DNA of 64,000 bases from Planctomycetota bacterium (lineage in GTDB: Bacteria > Planctomycetota > SZUA-567). The DNA lies in contig JAISJR010000049.1 of assembly GCA_031261425.1 (NCBI GenBank), forward strand, positions 52,525 to 116,524. The letters are read 5' to 3'. Below, one piece after another: positions 27,296-38,698 of the stretch (positions within the stretch are counted from its first letter, which is position 1; each line of letters begins with the position of its first letter). The notes under the pieces were generated by a model. That model was not told where the DNA came from and searched no databases. It was given only the letters and a program-made list of their open reading frames with translations. The position numbers and the translations under genes are program-made.

Positions 27296-28996
27296 ATGCG
27301 CGGCGCGAATCTTCTTATCCAATGTCTGAAAGACGAAAAAGTCGAAGTCGTGTTCGGCTACCCCGGCGGGATGGTGATACCGCTGTTCGACGCGATTAGC
27401 CGCGACGGCGGCTTGCGGTTTATTCTGCCGCGCCACGAACAAGCCGGCATTCATATGGCTGACGCCTACGCCCGCGTTACCGGCAAACCGGCGGTCGTCT
27501 TCGCCACCAGCGGACCCGGCGCGACCAATCTCGTTACCGGCATCGCCAACGCGCACCTCGACTCCGTGCCGCTCGTCGTCTTCACCGGTCAGGTCAACGT
27601 CGAACTCATCGGCAACGACGCTTTTCAGGAAGTCGATTTTACCGGCATCACCCGCCCGATTTCCAAACACAACTATTTGGTGCGCGACCCCGAAACCCTG
27701 CCGGCGATTGTGCGCGAGGCGTTTCATATCGCCGGTAGCGGGCGCCCCGGTCCGGTGGTCGTCGATTTGCCGGTGAACGTTTGTCTCTCCGACATTCGCA
27801 CTCCGCCGGCGACGGAAATTTGTCTGCGCGGCTACAAGCCGACGATTGCCGGCAACGCGCGGCAAATCGACAAGGCGGCGAAAATCATCAACGCCGCGCA
27901 ACGTCCGCTGTTGTTGCTCGGCGGCGGCATCGTCATCAGTAAAGACGCCGCGCCGCTCGTCCGCGACATCGTCGAAAAAACCAAAATTCCCGCCGTCTCG
28001 ACGCTAATGGGCTTGGGCGTTCTGCCCGCCGCTTGGGGAGAAAATTTGGGAATGTTGGGAATGCACGGCACGACGGCGGCGAATTTGGCGACGACCGCCT
28101 GCGACGTGTTGGTCGCGATCGGCGCGCGTTTCGACGACCGCGCGACGATGAAAGTCGCCGGCTTCGCGCCGCGCGCGCAAATCATTCACCTCGACATCGA
28201 CCCGACTTCCGTCAGCAAAAACGTGTCGGTCGCCATTCCGATTGTCGGCGACGCCGCGCACATTTTGCGCGAACTCTCGCCGCGTCTGACGCCGCAAAAT
28301 TTATCCGCGTGGCGACAACAAATCGCCGCGTGGCAAGCGCGATATCCGCTGACCTACGCGCGCGGCGGCGACGCGATTAAGCCGCAATTCGTGATTGAGG
28401 AACTGTCGCGGCAAACGACCGCGGGCGCGACCGTCGTTACCGATGTCGGGCAACATCAAATGTGGACGGCGCAGTATTATCAATTTAACGCGCCGCGCTC
28501 GCTGATTACGTCGGGCGGTCTGGGGACGATGGGTTTCGGCTTGCCGGCGGGGTTAGGCGCGCAACTCGCGGCGCCGGAAAAATTGACGGTGGTCGTTACC
28601 GGCGACGGCGGCTTGCAGATGAACATTCAGGAATTGGCGACGATGCGGCGGCTGAATTTGCCGGTGAAAATCTTGTTGTTGAACAACGAGTATTTGGGAA
28701 TGGTGCGGCAGTGGCAGGAATTATTTTTTGCCCGCGAATACGCCTTCACCGACCTCGCGGACAATCCCGATTTCGTCGCGGTGGCGCAGGCGTTCGGCAT
28801 CGCGGCGTGGCGGTGCGACCGCCCGGAAAACGTCGCGAGCGCCGTCGCGCAATTGTTGGCGTCGCCGGAACCGGCGCTGTTGGAGGTCCGCATCGACCGC
28901 CACGAAAACGTCCTGCCGATGGTGCCGGGCGGCAAAGCGCTGAACGAAGGATTAACCGCGGCGGGGGAGTGGATAGCGGACAGTGAGAACAATTAA
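27296..28996 (+). CDS. ilvB: Acetolactate synthase large subunit
   Basis: Thiamine-diphosphate enzyme condensing pyruvate (or pyruvate and 2-ketobutyrate) for branched-chain amino acids. The 566-residue protein has the catalytic Glu in PRHEQAGIHMADAYAR (about 48), FAD-domain phrases GRPGPVVVDLP and GARFDDR, and the ThDP motif GDGGLQMN...NNEYLGMV (about 440-465). It ends with PMVPGGKAL, typical of biosynthetic IlvB/IlvI. ATG with AGAGGA. No ilvN or ilvC is adjacent. Confidence 0.93.
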   Translation: MRGANLLIQCLKDEKVEVVFGYPGGMVIPLFDAISRDGGLRFILPRHEQAGIHMADAYARVTGKPAVVFATSGPGATNLVTGIANAHLDSVPLVVFTGQVNVELIGNDAFQEVDFTGITRPISKHNYLVRDPETLPAIVREAFHIAGSGRPGPVVVDLPVNVCLSDIRTPPATEICLRGYKPTIAGNARQIDKAAKIINAAQRPLLLLGGGIVISKDAAPLVRDIVEKTKIPAVSTLMGLGVLPAAWGENLGMLGMHGTTAANLATTACDVLVAIGARFDDRATMKVAGFAPRAQIIHLDIDPTSVSKNVSVAIPIVGDAAHILRELSPRLTPQNLSAWRQQIAAWQARYPLTYARGGDAIKPQFVIEELSRQTTAGATVVTDVGQHQMWTAQYYQFNAPRSLITSGGLGTMGFGLPAGLGAQLAAPEKLTVVVTGDGGLQMNIQELATMRRLNLPVKILLLNNEYLGMVRQWQELFFAREYAFTDLADNPDFVAVAQAFGIAAWRCDRPENVASAVAQLLASPEPALLEVRIDRHENVLPMVPGGKALNEGLTAAGEWIADSENN

Positions 28997-29356
28997 CCAT
29001 TAAAAATTCACCATTAACAATGGTGGAGTTTGATAATAAAAATCGCTTCGCGCAATTTTTGATAATTATTCCACAATTCGTAATTCGTAAATTTTAATTC
29101 GTAACTCACGTTACGCGCAAAAAAAAGAGAAGCCACGAATGAACACGAAAAGAACTTAACACGAATTTTCACGAATTAGACGAATTAACACGAATTTTTT
29201 TATCCATTTTCCGGCTCTTTAACTTCGTGTAATTCGTGTAATTCGTGGACAAAAAATCTATCTCTTTTATTCGTAGAAATTCGCGTCTTTTTGTTGACCG
29301 CGTAACATCAATTCGTAATTAAAAACTTATCCCTCATTTTCCTTGCCGCCAACCCA
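28997..29356. other. Repeat-filled spacer after ilvB
   Basis: It holds an AT-rich inverted repeat (28997-29099, arms CCATTAAAAATTCACC and GTAATTCGTAAATTTTAATT around AATCGCTTCGCGC), then the reverse copy of the approximately 220-bp element (29103-29306). No gene is seen. Confidence 0.6.
29103..29306 (-). repeat. Approximately 205-bp dispersed element, inverted copy of 25793-26016
   Basis: It starts AACTCACGTTACGCGC and ends TTGTTGACCGCGTAAC, the reverse complement of the copy at 25793. The pair brackets atpG and ilvB. Confidence 0.88.
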
Positions 29357-30139
29357 ATGAAAATTTTCGCCCTTTCCGACTTGCACCTTTCGTTCGGCGG
29401 CAACAAGCCGATGGATATTTTCGGCGACCGGTGGCGGGACCACGCCGATAAAATCGCGGCGGCGTGGGGGCGGATTGGCGGCGACGATTTGGTGTTAATC
29501 GCGGGCGACGTGTCGTGGGCGATGAAATTGCGGGACACGGCGGCGGACTTCGCGTATTTACGCGCCCTGCCCGGACATAAAGTTTTCATTCGCGGCAATC
29601 ACGATTATTGGTGGGATTCGCTGAAAAAGAATCACGCCGCCGCGGGCGATAAATTTTATTTCATTCAAAACAACGCGGTCGTTTTCGGCGACCTTGCCGT
29701 TACCGGCACGCGCCTGTGGAATTTCCCGTTTGTCAAATGGGAGGCGTCGTTGTTTGTCCAACGCGCGACGCGCGAGTCCGCCGCGTCGGCGCAAGAACCG
29801 CCGGCGTCGCGCGGCGAAGACGCGGAAAAAATCCGGGCGCACGAATTGGAGCGGTTGCGTCGCGGTTTGGACGCTCTGCCCCGCGACGCGAAATTGAAAA
29901 TCGTGCTGACGCATTTCCCGCCAATTGGCGCCGACGCGGCGGCGAACGACATCACGCGCCTGCTCGCCGATTATGGCGTGCAAATTTGCCTTTACGGTCA
30001 TCTGCACGGATTGCTAACCGGTGGCGAAGAAAATACCGGCGGCGGACTGCGTTATGACTGCGTCATCGACGGCACGCGCTATGTCCTGACCTCGGCGGAC
30101 TACCTAAATTTCACGCCGTTGGAAATTGCGGCGGGTTAA
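29357..30139 (+). CDS. Calcineurin-like metallophosphoesterase
   Basis: A 260-residue protein with all five metallophosphatase motifs: SDLHLS (about 7-12), GDVSWA (about 50), GNHDYWW (about 80), THFPP (about 182) and GHLHG (about 215). No signal peptide is visible, so it is cytoplasmic. The substrate is unknown; the overall pattern fits the COG1768-type predicted phosphohydrolases. It stands alone, convergent with ftsH. Confidence 0.88.
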   Translation: MKIFALSDLHLSFGGNKPMDIFGDRWRDHADKIAAAWGRIGGDDLVLIAGDVSWAMKLRDTAADFAYLRALPGHKVFIRGNHDYWWDSLKKNHAAAGDKFYFIQNNAVVFGDLAVTGTRLWNFPFVKWEASLFVQRATRESAASAQEPPASRGEDAEKIRAHELERLRRGLDALPRDAKLKIVLTHFPPIGADAAANDITRLLADYGVQICLYGHLHGLLTGGEENTGGGLRYDCVIDGTRYVLTSADYLNFTPLEIAAG

Positions 30140-30171
30140 AAGAACTTATCCGCGAATCTCCGGTCTATATT

Positions 30172-32169
<1,998 letters not shown>

Positions 32170-32270
32170 GGGGATTTCCTTGTCGAACAGGTTCACGAAT
32201 TAAAAATTACGAATGACGAAACCGCGATTTATAAGCAAGCGGCGGCTTTTCGCGAGAGCGCCCCCGCCAT

Positions 32271-32296
32271 AAAAAAAGCGGGCAAAAATGCCCGCT
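32271..32296 (-). terminator. Intrinsic terminator of the sulfate-binding protein gene
   Basis: On the minus strand a 7-bp stem AGCGGGC/GCCCGCT with loop ATTTTT is followed by T7. A perfect GC palindrome (CCGGCGCGCCGGCGCGCCGG, about 32306-32325) lies between it and the stop codon. Confidence 0.85.
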
Positions 32297-32332
32297 TTCG
32301 AGGACCGGCGCGCCGGCGCGCCGGCGGCGCGG

Positions 32333-33352
32333 CTAATCCGTCGCCCAATGCAATTCCCGGTTGATTTGGTCGAACTCGCCGCCGTCGGCGAAATGCCGCT
32401 TCTGCGCTTTTTTCAAGCCGCCGAACGCCGCGTCAACCGTGATGAGTTTAAGGTCGGGGAGCGTTTCCGTAAATTCCTTGGCGATTTCCGCGTCGCGCGG
32501 ACGGTAATAATTTTTACCGGCGAGGCGCTGACCCGCCGGCGAATAAAGGTAACGCAGATAGACCGCCGCCAATTCTCGGGTGCCGTTTTTCGCCGTAACT
32601 TTGTCCACCCACGCGACCGCCGGTTCGGCGAGAATACTTAAACTCGGCACCACGATTTCAAACTTATCTTTGCCTTGTTGGCTAATCGTCAAAAACGCTT
32701 CGTTTTCCCACGTCAACAACACGTCGCCGATTTCGCGCCTCACGAAAGTGGTCGTCGCGCGGCGACCGCCGGGTTCCAACACCGGCACGTTGGCGAAAAT
32801 TTTTTTGACGAACGCCCGCGCTTGCGCGTCGTCGCCGAATTTTTCCAAGCCGTAGCCCCACGCCGCCAAATAATTCCACCGCGCGCCGCCGCCGTTTTTC
32901 GGGTCGGGCGTGATGACTTTTACGTCGTTCCGCGCCAAATCGTCCCAGTCCTTGACGTTTTTCGGATTGCCCGCGCGCACCAAAAAGACGACGGTCGAAG
33001 TGTAGGGCGCGCTGTTGTCCGGCAGACGGGTTTGCCAATTCGGCGCGATAAGTCCGGCGTCGGCGATTTCGTCGATGTCGGAGGCGAGCGCCAGCGTAAC
33101 CACGTCGGCTTCGGCGCCCGCGACGACGGCTTTCGCTTGCCCGCCGCTACCGGAGTGCGACTGTTTCACCGTAACGGCGTCGCCGGTTTTCTCCCGATAG
33201 TATTTGACGAACGCCTCGTTGTAGGCGCGATAAAATTCGCGGGTGGTGTCGTAAGAGATATTTAACAGCACCTTTTCGGCGGCATTCGCCCCGTAGCCGG
33301 CGCCCGCGACCAACGCGAGCGCGAGGACTCGTCCGAAGAACCGGTTACGCAT
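32333..33352 (-). CDS. Sulfate/thiosulfate ABC transporter substrate-binding protein
   Basis: Periplasmic binding protein of the Sbp/CysP family, 339 residues. A signal peptide (about 1-24, ending GANAA) is followed by NISYDTTREFY and QSHSGSGGQAKAVVAG, the sulfate-loop region. LALASDIDEIADAGLI, GNPKNVKDWDDLA, PDPKNGGGARWNYLAAWGY and TWENEA also match the family. ATG with AAGGAGAAA. The permease and ATPase genes (cysTWA) that normally follow are not here, so the gene is an orphan. Confidence 0.93.
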   Translation of the reverse strand: MRNRFFGRVLALALVAGAGYGANAAEKVLLNISYDTTREFYRAYNEAFVKYYREKTGDAVTVKQSHSGSGGQAKAVVAGAEADVVTLALASDIDEIADAGLIAPNWQTRLPDNSAPYTSTVVFLVRAGNPKNVKDWDDLARNDVKVITPDPKNGGGARWNYLAAWGYGLEKFGDDAQARAFVKKIFANVPVLEPGGRRATTTFVRREIGDVLLTWENEAFLTISQQGKDKFEIVVPSLSILAEPAVAWVDKVTAKNGTRELAAVYLRYLYSPAGQRLAGKNYYRPRDAEIAKEFTETLPDLKLITVDAAFGGLKKAQKRHFADGGEFDQINRELHWATD

Positions 33353-33364
33353 TTTTTCTCCTTA

Positions 33365-33455
33365 CTATTGTTTGGGCTAAAGCCCCATTGTTTAGAGAGT
33401 CCCACGCCTTAAAAGGCGTGGCAATTTGGAAAGCACACTAACCTTCGCTTCGCTC
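33365..33455. repeat. Degenerate palindromic element (copy 4)
   Basis: It retains GGGCTAAAGCCC and CCACGCCTTAAAAGGCGTGGCAAT but lost the TTCAATTG left end. The following AATTTGGAAAGCACACTAACC also occurs inverted at 38771-38788, beside copy 3. Confidence 0.7.
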
Positions 33456-33568
33456 GGTTTGAATAGAGCATATCCTGCTTTCGCGTTCTTCGCGAGGAAA
33501 AAGAAGTTGGGAAACAGGCAAATCAAACACCGCCATTCGTAATTTTTAATTTGTAATTTTTAATTGAA

Positions 33569-36145
33569 CTAAAACCCTAAACTCGCGCCGAAGATGCCGG
33601 CGTGTTGTCGGTATTCGCCGCTGAAGCGTCCTTGATAGGTCGCGCTGAAGCCCAAGCGGTCGTTGACTTGCCAGCGGAGCGACGCTTCCGGCATCACATA
33701 CGCCGATTTCAGATACTCCGGCGCGACGCGGAATTTCGCCCCGCTACTCGCAAATTCGCCGCTGACGCTGTCGCCGAAACCCGCGCCATACATTCCCCTC
33801 ACCCGCGCCGACAACAGAAAATGTCCGAGGTGGAAATTCTCCGGCGCGATGATTTTCGCGACTTCCAAACCCGCGCCGCCGTCCAGCCGCCAAGCGTTGA
33901 AACTGTCCACGCGCAAATTCAGCCCGTCGGCGCCGCGCTCGTCGTAGCCGACGTTATGCGCGAACACCGCGCCGCCTTCCGCCCGCGCGCCGACCGTCCA
34001 GCCGCGCGTTTGCACAAAGTCGTAACCGCCCGACAAAAACGCGCTGAAACCGTGCGTCGTGTTGGTTGACTTTCCCGTCCAGCCGAGCGTCGAGGCATAC
34101 ATCGGCATCGCGCCGCCGCCGACATCGGAGATAAACACGCCCGGCGCCACGATGCCGCGATTGACGTCGTAGATGCCGACGTTATACGCGCCGAGCGCGT
34201 TGACGAAAAATTTCTCCGCGCTCCAACCGCCGTTTACGCCGACGCTTAAAAAGTTGCCGTTGGCGTTGCCGTCGGTGCCGTTCATACCGAAATTCGCCCA
34301 CGTGCCAAACGCGCCGTAGCGCCATTCGTCGGCGCGAGCCGCGTAGCCGAACGCGGCGCCGGCGTAGTGTTCGTCAAAACCGGCGACGTTTTTCGTGCCG
34401 TCGCGATGACCATAAACGCCAAGCCCTTGCGCCCACAGTTCGCTACTCTTGCCGTAAATTCCTGACAGTGAAAACTCCGGTTCGCCGCCCGCCGAGGCGC
34501 GATTTTGCGAGGCGAGACGGTCGGCGTAGAGCGTATTCATTCGCGCCCGTTCAAAGCGGGAAACGATTTGCCGGTTGGCGGCGCCGACGGCGAGCGACGC
34601 GCCGTCAACGGCGGCGGCGTTGAGCGACGGCGAAATTTGGCGGAGCGTGTCGCGCCGCTGTTCGGGCGACATAAAGGCGAGGCGTTGATAGAGGAGATGA
34701 TTTTGCTCGGACAACACCCCGCCGAAATGTTGCGCCAAGCCCTGCGCCATTTCCGCGCCGACGCGCCCGCCGTCGGCGGCAACAACGCCGGAAAGTTGCT
34801 CGGTCTTTTGCGCGAGCAAATACTTATACGCTTTATCCACGCGCAGAAAGCCGTAGTCGGTGTAATTGAGTTCCGCTTCGCCGCCAAGTTTGTTGAATAA
34901 CGCGGTGAAATCCGCGCGGGCGTTGCCGGTGTTGTATAATACAGCATCCACAATTTGCCCTAGGGACATCGCGCTATACGTCGTCGTTGCTTGCAACCCG
35001 TTAGCTACTTGCACTAAACGAGTTACATACCGCCAATCGTCAAGCGAGGCATTATCGTAATTCACCTGTCTCGTAATCCCCAAGGCATTTCTTAAGTTAT
35101 CAACTGTAGATTGATCTATGTTACTACTGACATCAACCAACTCTTTTGACACGGTTTGGTTGTAATTCACGCGGGCGGCGGATTGATAAAGCGCGGTGAT
35201 AATTTCGGCGGGCGTGGCGTTACGGGCGCCGGAAGCGAGAAGCGCAATCGCGCCGGTAACGTGCGGCGACGCCATACTCGTGCCGGGCATATTTTGATAC
35301 ATATTATCGCCGGATGCCACCGCCGAATAAATATCCACGCCGGGCGCGAGTAAAATAAATCCGTCTTTTTGATATTGATTGCTAAATTCGGCAATCAACC
35401 CATACCGGCTGAGCGCGCCGACCGAAAGCACGCCGGGCAAACCGTTAGGGTATCCCATAATGTCGCCCTCGCCGTCATTACCGGTGGCGGCGACCGTAAT
35501 TACGCCTGCCGCCAAAAGGTTTTGCACGGCGGCGGCGGTTAGCGGATATGCCGCCGCAACCGTATTCGGGTCGGTGTAATAATCGCCGGCATATCCGGTA
35601 TTGGGATGCGGCGCTCCCCAACTGTTATTGACCGCCACGATGTTATATTTTGTGGCATTCGCGGCGATGTCGTTGAATACAGCGGCGTTAGGGACATCCA
35701 ATTTACTAACATCCTCATAAAAAAAATAATTACCCACGATTAACTTTGCCCCCGGCGCCATTCCGACCACCGTGCCGGCAACATGCGTGCCGTGGTCACT
35801 GTAGAGGGAAATGGGGTTACTGATGTCTGCCACGATTTTTCCGACGAATTTTTCGTGGTCAGTAAAAACACGTCCGTCAATCACCGCCGCCGATACGCCC
35901 TGACCGGTTACGCCGATATTCCACAACGCCTCCGCGCCGGTCGAACGGGCGGAATTCATAAAGCCGCCATTTGCGTAATCGCCGTTCGCGTTGTTGACGC
36001 CGACGCCCGGCGTCCACATTTGATACGTGCCGTCGGTTTTCGGCGGCAGTCCGGGGTCAGTCCATAAAATCGGTTCGCCGGCGTTCGCCGCAAACCCCAC
36101 CCCCGCCAAAACCAATGCCCAACCGAATTGCCGGAGGCGAATCAT
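33569..36145 (-). CDS. Autotransporter with S8 (subtilisin-like) protease passenger
   Basis: An 858-residue surface or secreted protease. It has a signal peptide (1-22, GFAANA). The subtilisin domain has Asp90 (VIDGRV), His118 in DHGTHVAG and Ser near 289 in GTSMASPHV. A linker is followed by a C-terminal autotransporter beta-barrel (about 590-858) that begins near SSELWAQGLGVYG and ends in aromatic GASLGF. The ATG at 36145 is preceded almost directly by G12, which serves as or displaces the ribosome-binding site. An in-frame TTG at 36178 would place the tract inside the coding region. Either way expression probably varies with tract length. Confidence 0.92.
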   Translation of the reverse strand: MIRLRQFGWALVLAGVGFAANAGEPILWTDPGLPPKTDGTYQMWTPGVGVNNANGDYANGGFMNSARSTGAEALWNIGVTGQGVSAAVIDGRVFTDHEKFVGKIVADISNPISLYSDHGTHVAGTVVGMAPGAKLIVGNYFFYEDVSKLDVPNAAVFNDIAANATKYNIVAVNNSWGAPHPNTGYAGDYYTDPNTVAAAYPLTAAAVQNLLAAGVITVAATGNDGEGDIMGYPNGLPGVLSVGALSRYGLIAEFSNQYQKDGFILLAPGVDIYSAVASGDNMYQNMPGTSMASPHVTGAIALLASGARNATPAEIITALYQSAARVNYNQTVSKELVDVSSNIDQSTVDNLRNALGITRQVNYDNASLDDWRYVTRLVQVANGLQATTTYSAMSLGQIVDAVLYNTGNARADFTALFNKLGGEAELNYTDYGFLRVDKAYKYLLAQKTEQLSGVVAADGGRVGAEMAQGLAQHFGGVLSEQNHLLYQRLAFMSPEQRRDTLRQISPSLNAAAVDGASLAVGAANRQIVSRFERARMNTLYADRLASQNRASAGGEPEFSLSGIYGKSSELWAQGLGVYGHRDGTKNVAGFDEHYAGAAFGYAARADEWRYGAFGTWANFGMNGTDGNANGNFLSVGVNGGWSAEKFFVNALGAYNVGIYDVNRGIVAPGVFISDVGGGAMPMYASTLGWTGKSTNTTHGFSAFLSGGYDFVQTRGWTVGARAEGGAVFAHNVGYDERGADGLNLRVDSFNAWRLDGGAGLEVAKIIAPENFHLGHFLLSARVRGMYGAGFGDSVSGEFASSGAKFRVAPEYLKSAYVMPEASLRWQVNDRLGFSATYQGRFSGEYRQHAGIFGASLGF

Positions 36146-36148
36146 ACT

Positions 36149-36160
36149 CCCCCCCCCCCC
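36149..36160 (-). repeat. G12 homopolymer just upstream of the autotransporter start
   Basis: Twelve C on the plus strand, G on the coding strand, three bases before the ATG at 36145. Confidence 0.93.
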
Positions 36161-36295
36161 GCAAAATTCGGCGCGCAAAATAACCGCGTCGCGTTTCTTG
36201 GCGCATTTTCTTGCCCTCTCTTAATAGACCATTCCCAAAAAATTCTCAATTACATTTCGCCTAACACTTACGGTTGCGGCGAAAAACGTTTCAGA

Positions 36296-37162
36296 TTAAA
36301 ATAAAACGCTAATGAAATCGCGGAGCGGCGCGGCGAAAAACAGCCACGTCAACGCGCCAGCCGCGAGGAACGGTCCGAACGGAATAACCACGCCGCCGCG
36401 CCAACGCTGAATTAAACCGAACAACGCGCCGTAAAAAGTGCCGAGGACAAAAATCGTCAGCGCCCCCGCCGCGCCGAAAAACGCGCCGAAAAACGCCATT
36501 AGTTTGACATCGCCCAAGCCCAGCACGCTGTCAATTTCCGGGTGGTCGCGGCGGATTTCCCGCAGTTGCCGCCGATATAAAAACGTGCCGAGCAAACTCA
36601 CGCCGTAAGCCGCCGCCGCGCCGACCGCCGCGCCGAAAAACGCCGCCAGAAAAGCGACCAACCGCGCGTTGACCGCCGGATATTCGGCTAACGCCTCCGC
36701 GTGCAAAACCGGCAACGCCGCGCTCGCGGCAAGCGCCGCGCCGAGTCCGCCGAGCGAGAGCGCGTCGGGGATAATTTGCCAATCCGCGTCGATAAAAACC
36801 ACCGCGATTAACGCGGCGATAAAGACCAAATGCGCCGTCAATAAACCGGCGTCGGTCGCGACACCGTAACGCGGCGCGGCAACAACGACGGCGGTAACGC
36901 CCCACAGGAGCGCCGTCAACAATTCGACCGCCGGATAACGCGCGGAAATCGGCGCGCCGCAACAACGCCCGCGTCCGCGCAACCACAGCCAGCCGATTAA
37001 CGGCAGATTGTCGCGCGCGCGGAGCGCCTGCCCGCAACGCGGACAAAAACTCGGCGGCGTCAGCAAACTCTTGCGCAACGGCAAACGATAAATCACGACG
37101 TTCAGAAACGAACCGACGCACGCGCCGAGCGCGAAAAGCGAAAGGAAATGTAGTAGCGGCAT
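36296..37162 (-). CDS. pilD: Prepilin leader peptidase / N-methyltransferase (A24)
   Basis: Inner-membrane aspartyl protease cleaving type IV pilin or type II secretion pseudopilin leaders. The 288-residue protein has GSFLNVVIYRLP, zinc-type cysteines CPRCGQ (about 40), then GRCCGAPISARYPAVE where the second CxxC pair is changed to adjacent cysteines. Catalytic aspartates are in FIDADWQIIPD and GLGDVKLMAF. The ATG at 37162 fits the family start; the ATG at 37186 is also possible. No other pil or gsp gene is visible in the window. Confidence 0.92.
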   Translation of the reverse strand: MPLLHFLSLFALGACVGSFLNVVIYRLPLRKSLLTPPSFCPRCGQALRARDNLPLIGWLWLRGRGRCCGAPISARYPAVELLTALLWGVTAVVVAAPRYGVATDAGLLTAHLVFIAALIAVVFIDADWQIIPDALSLGGLGAALAASAALPVLHAEALAEYPAVNARLVAFLAAFFGAAVGAAAAYGVSLLGTFLYRRQLREIRRDHPEIDSVLGLGDVKLMAFFGAFFGAAGALTIFVLGTFYGALFGLIQRWRGGVVIPFGPFLAAGALTWLFFAAPLRDFISVLF

Positions 37163-37245
37163 AGGCGTTCCATTGAAAATTAACAATTAACAATTAAAAA
37201 TTAAAAATTAAAAATTACGAATTACGTTCGATAATCGGCGTTTTT

Positions 37246-37378
37246 GTATTGCCGTCGGCTTTAGCCGACGGATTCGAGTTTGCCTTTTAGTGGGCTTTAG
37301 CCCTACAACTATTCATGCAGGGTTAAAACCCACTAATTTTTGCGCCTTAATCCGTCGGCTAAAGCCGACGGCAATACG
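37246..37378. repeat. Palindromic element, variant type
   Basis: Ends are GTATTGCCGTCGGCTTTAGCC and its complement. Inside are AGTGGGCTTTAGCCCTA and AGGGTTAAAACCCACT. It shares the GGCTTTAGCC core with the copies at 2211, 14848 and 38842, but its arms differ. Confidence 0.8.
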
Positions 37379-37405
37379 GTTGTCGAACAGATCTATTGTT
37401 AATTG

Positions 37406-38698
37406 TCAATTGCTCTTCACCGCTTCCCGTCGCCGAATCATTCGCACCGACCAATACGCGGTTACGGCTTCGATAATAAAGCCCGACAGCATCAGTCCCG
37501 CGCCGGTCCAGTAATTGAGCCAGCCCATTTGATACGTGCACAGCGACAGCGCCCAAATGATGCCGGTGCGCGCCAACGCGCCGACCGCCATCCCGCCGGT
37601 CTGCCGCCGGTTCATCAGTTCGCCGTGATAGATATTGCGGAAAGCGATAATCAGCGGATTCAAACTCAACACCATAAACGCGGCGGCGGTCATCTCCTTG
37701 ACCTTGCCGGTCAGCCCCAGCGCGTCGCGGAAAAAATAATCGCCGAGCGGCGTGAACGCCGCCAACACTATCGCCGCGCAAAACGCGCCGGACACCCAGA
37801 AGGAAAACCGCCGAATCGCCGCTTGTTCCGCCGGCGGAAACGAGGTGAACAAATTACGCAATTGATTGACCGGCGCTTGAAAAAAGAAACCGGCGTCAAA
37901 CGCCACGCGCAACGCGGCGAGCAAGCCGATGGCTTGCTCCGGCGGCAAAAAATTCACATAGCGATAAATGATGGGGCGGCTCAACGCGAACATCACGCCG
38001 GTAATCGCCATGGGCCAGTAAAACGCCAGCAATTGCCAATAAGTCGCCGGTTCGAGGTCGGCGTGCCAGTGGCGGTTGACCGCGCGGCGCGCCGCGAATT
38101 GCGTCAATAATAAATGGAGCAAATTCGCCGAGAGCGTCGCCGTCGCCAACGTGAACACCGCTTCCCACCGCATCCACACGCCGAAGTGCAACAACGCGAC
38201 GATGACGACTAAATGCAAAAGATTCAGGCGGGTGATGACGGCGGTGCGTCCGGCGGCAATCAAACGACCGGTGTTGTGAAAAATTTGCGCCTCGATTATC
38301 ACCATCGGCGCGAGCCATTTCAGATACGCTTGCACGTCGTCCATCAGCGACATCGGCACCGCCAGCGCGGCGCTCATTATTTTTTCGCCGGACAGCGTGT
38401 AGGCGATAAAAAACAGCGGCAACGCCAGCGCCGCGCCGACCGCGAGAGTAAAAATTTGACAGCGCCGCGCGGCGGCGGGATTGGTCGCCATCACGGTTAC
38501 GACTTGCGGCACGAAAATCAGCAACGCGCCGATGGCTTGATAACAACTGCCGGCGTTGGCGAAAATCGCGAGTTGCAACCCGTCCGCCGAGTATTGCGCC
38601 AGCGCGCGATTCTGAAAAAACGGCTCCGATTGCATAACGATACTCGTCAGCAACAGCGGATAATAAAAATTCCAATAGCGGCGATAGTTTTTGTTCAT
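37406..38698 (-). CDS. MATE/MOP-superfamily transporter-like membrane protein
   Basis: A 430-residue protein with about twelve hydrophobic segments and no soluble domain. The opening YRRYWNFYYPLLLTSIVMQSEP and the repeated two-half organisation (second half from about residue 225, YWPMAITGVMFALSRPIIYRY) resemble multidrug/polysaccharide exporter (MOP) proteins, closest in style to ANKH/MATE-like members. The substrate cannot be told. Start ATG 38698 by alignment; the longer ATG at 38722 is possible. Confidence 0.7.
   Translation of the reverse strand: MNKNYRRYWNFYYPLLLTSIVMQSEPFFQNRALAQYSADGLQLAIFANAGSCYQAIGALLIFVPQVVTVMATNPAAARRCQIFTLAVGAALALPLFFIAYTLSGEKIMSAALAVPMSLMDDVQAYLKWLAPMVIIEAQIFHNTGRLIAAGRTAVITRLNLLHLVVIVALLHFGVWMRWEAVFTLATATLSANLLHLLLTQFAARRAVNRHWHADLEPATYWQLLAFYWPMAITGVMFALSRPIIYRYVNFLPPEQAIGLLAALRVAFDAGFFFQAPVNQLRNLFTSFPPAEQAAIRRFSFWVSGAFCAAIVLAAFTPLGDYFFRDALGLTGKVKEMTAAAFMVLSLNPLIIAFRNIYHGELMNRRQTGGMAVGALARTGIIWALSLCTYQMGWLNYWTGAGLMLSGFIIEAVTAYWSVRMIRRREAVKSN

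Noticed and set aside
32306..32326. Perfect GC palindrome as an operator
   Set aside because: Lies between a stop codon and a terminator; more likely part of 3' structure or chance in GC-rich DNA.
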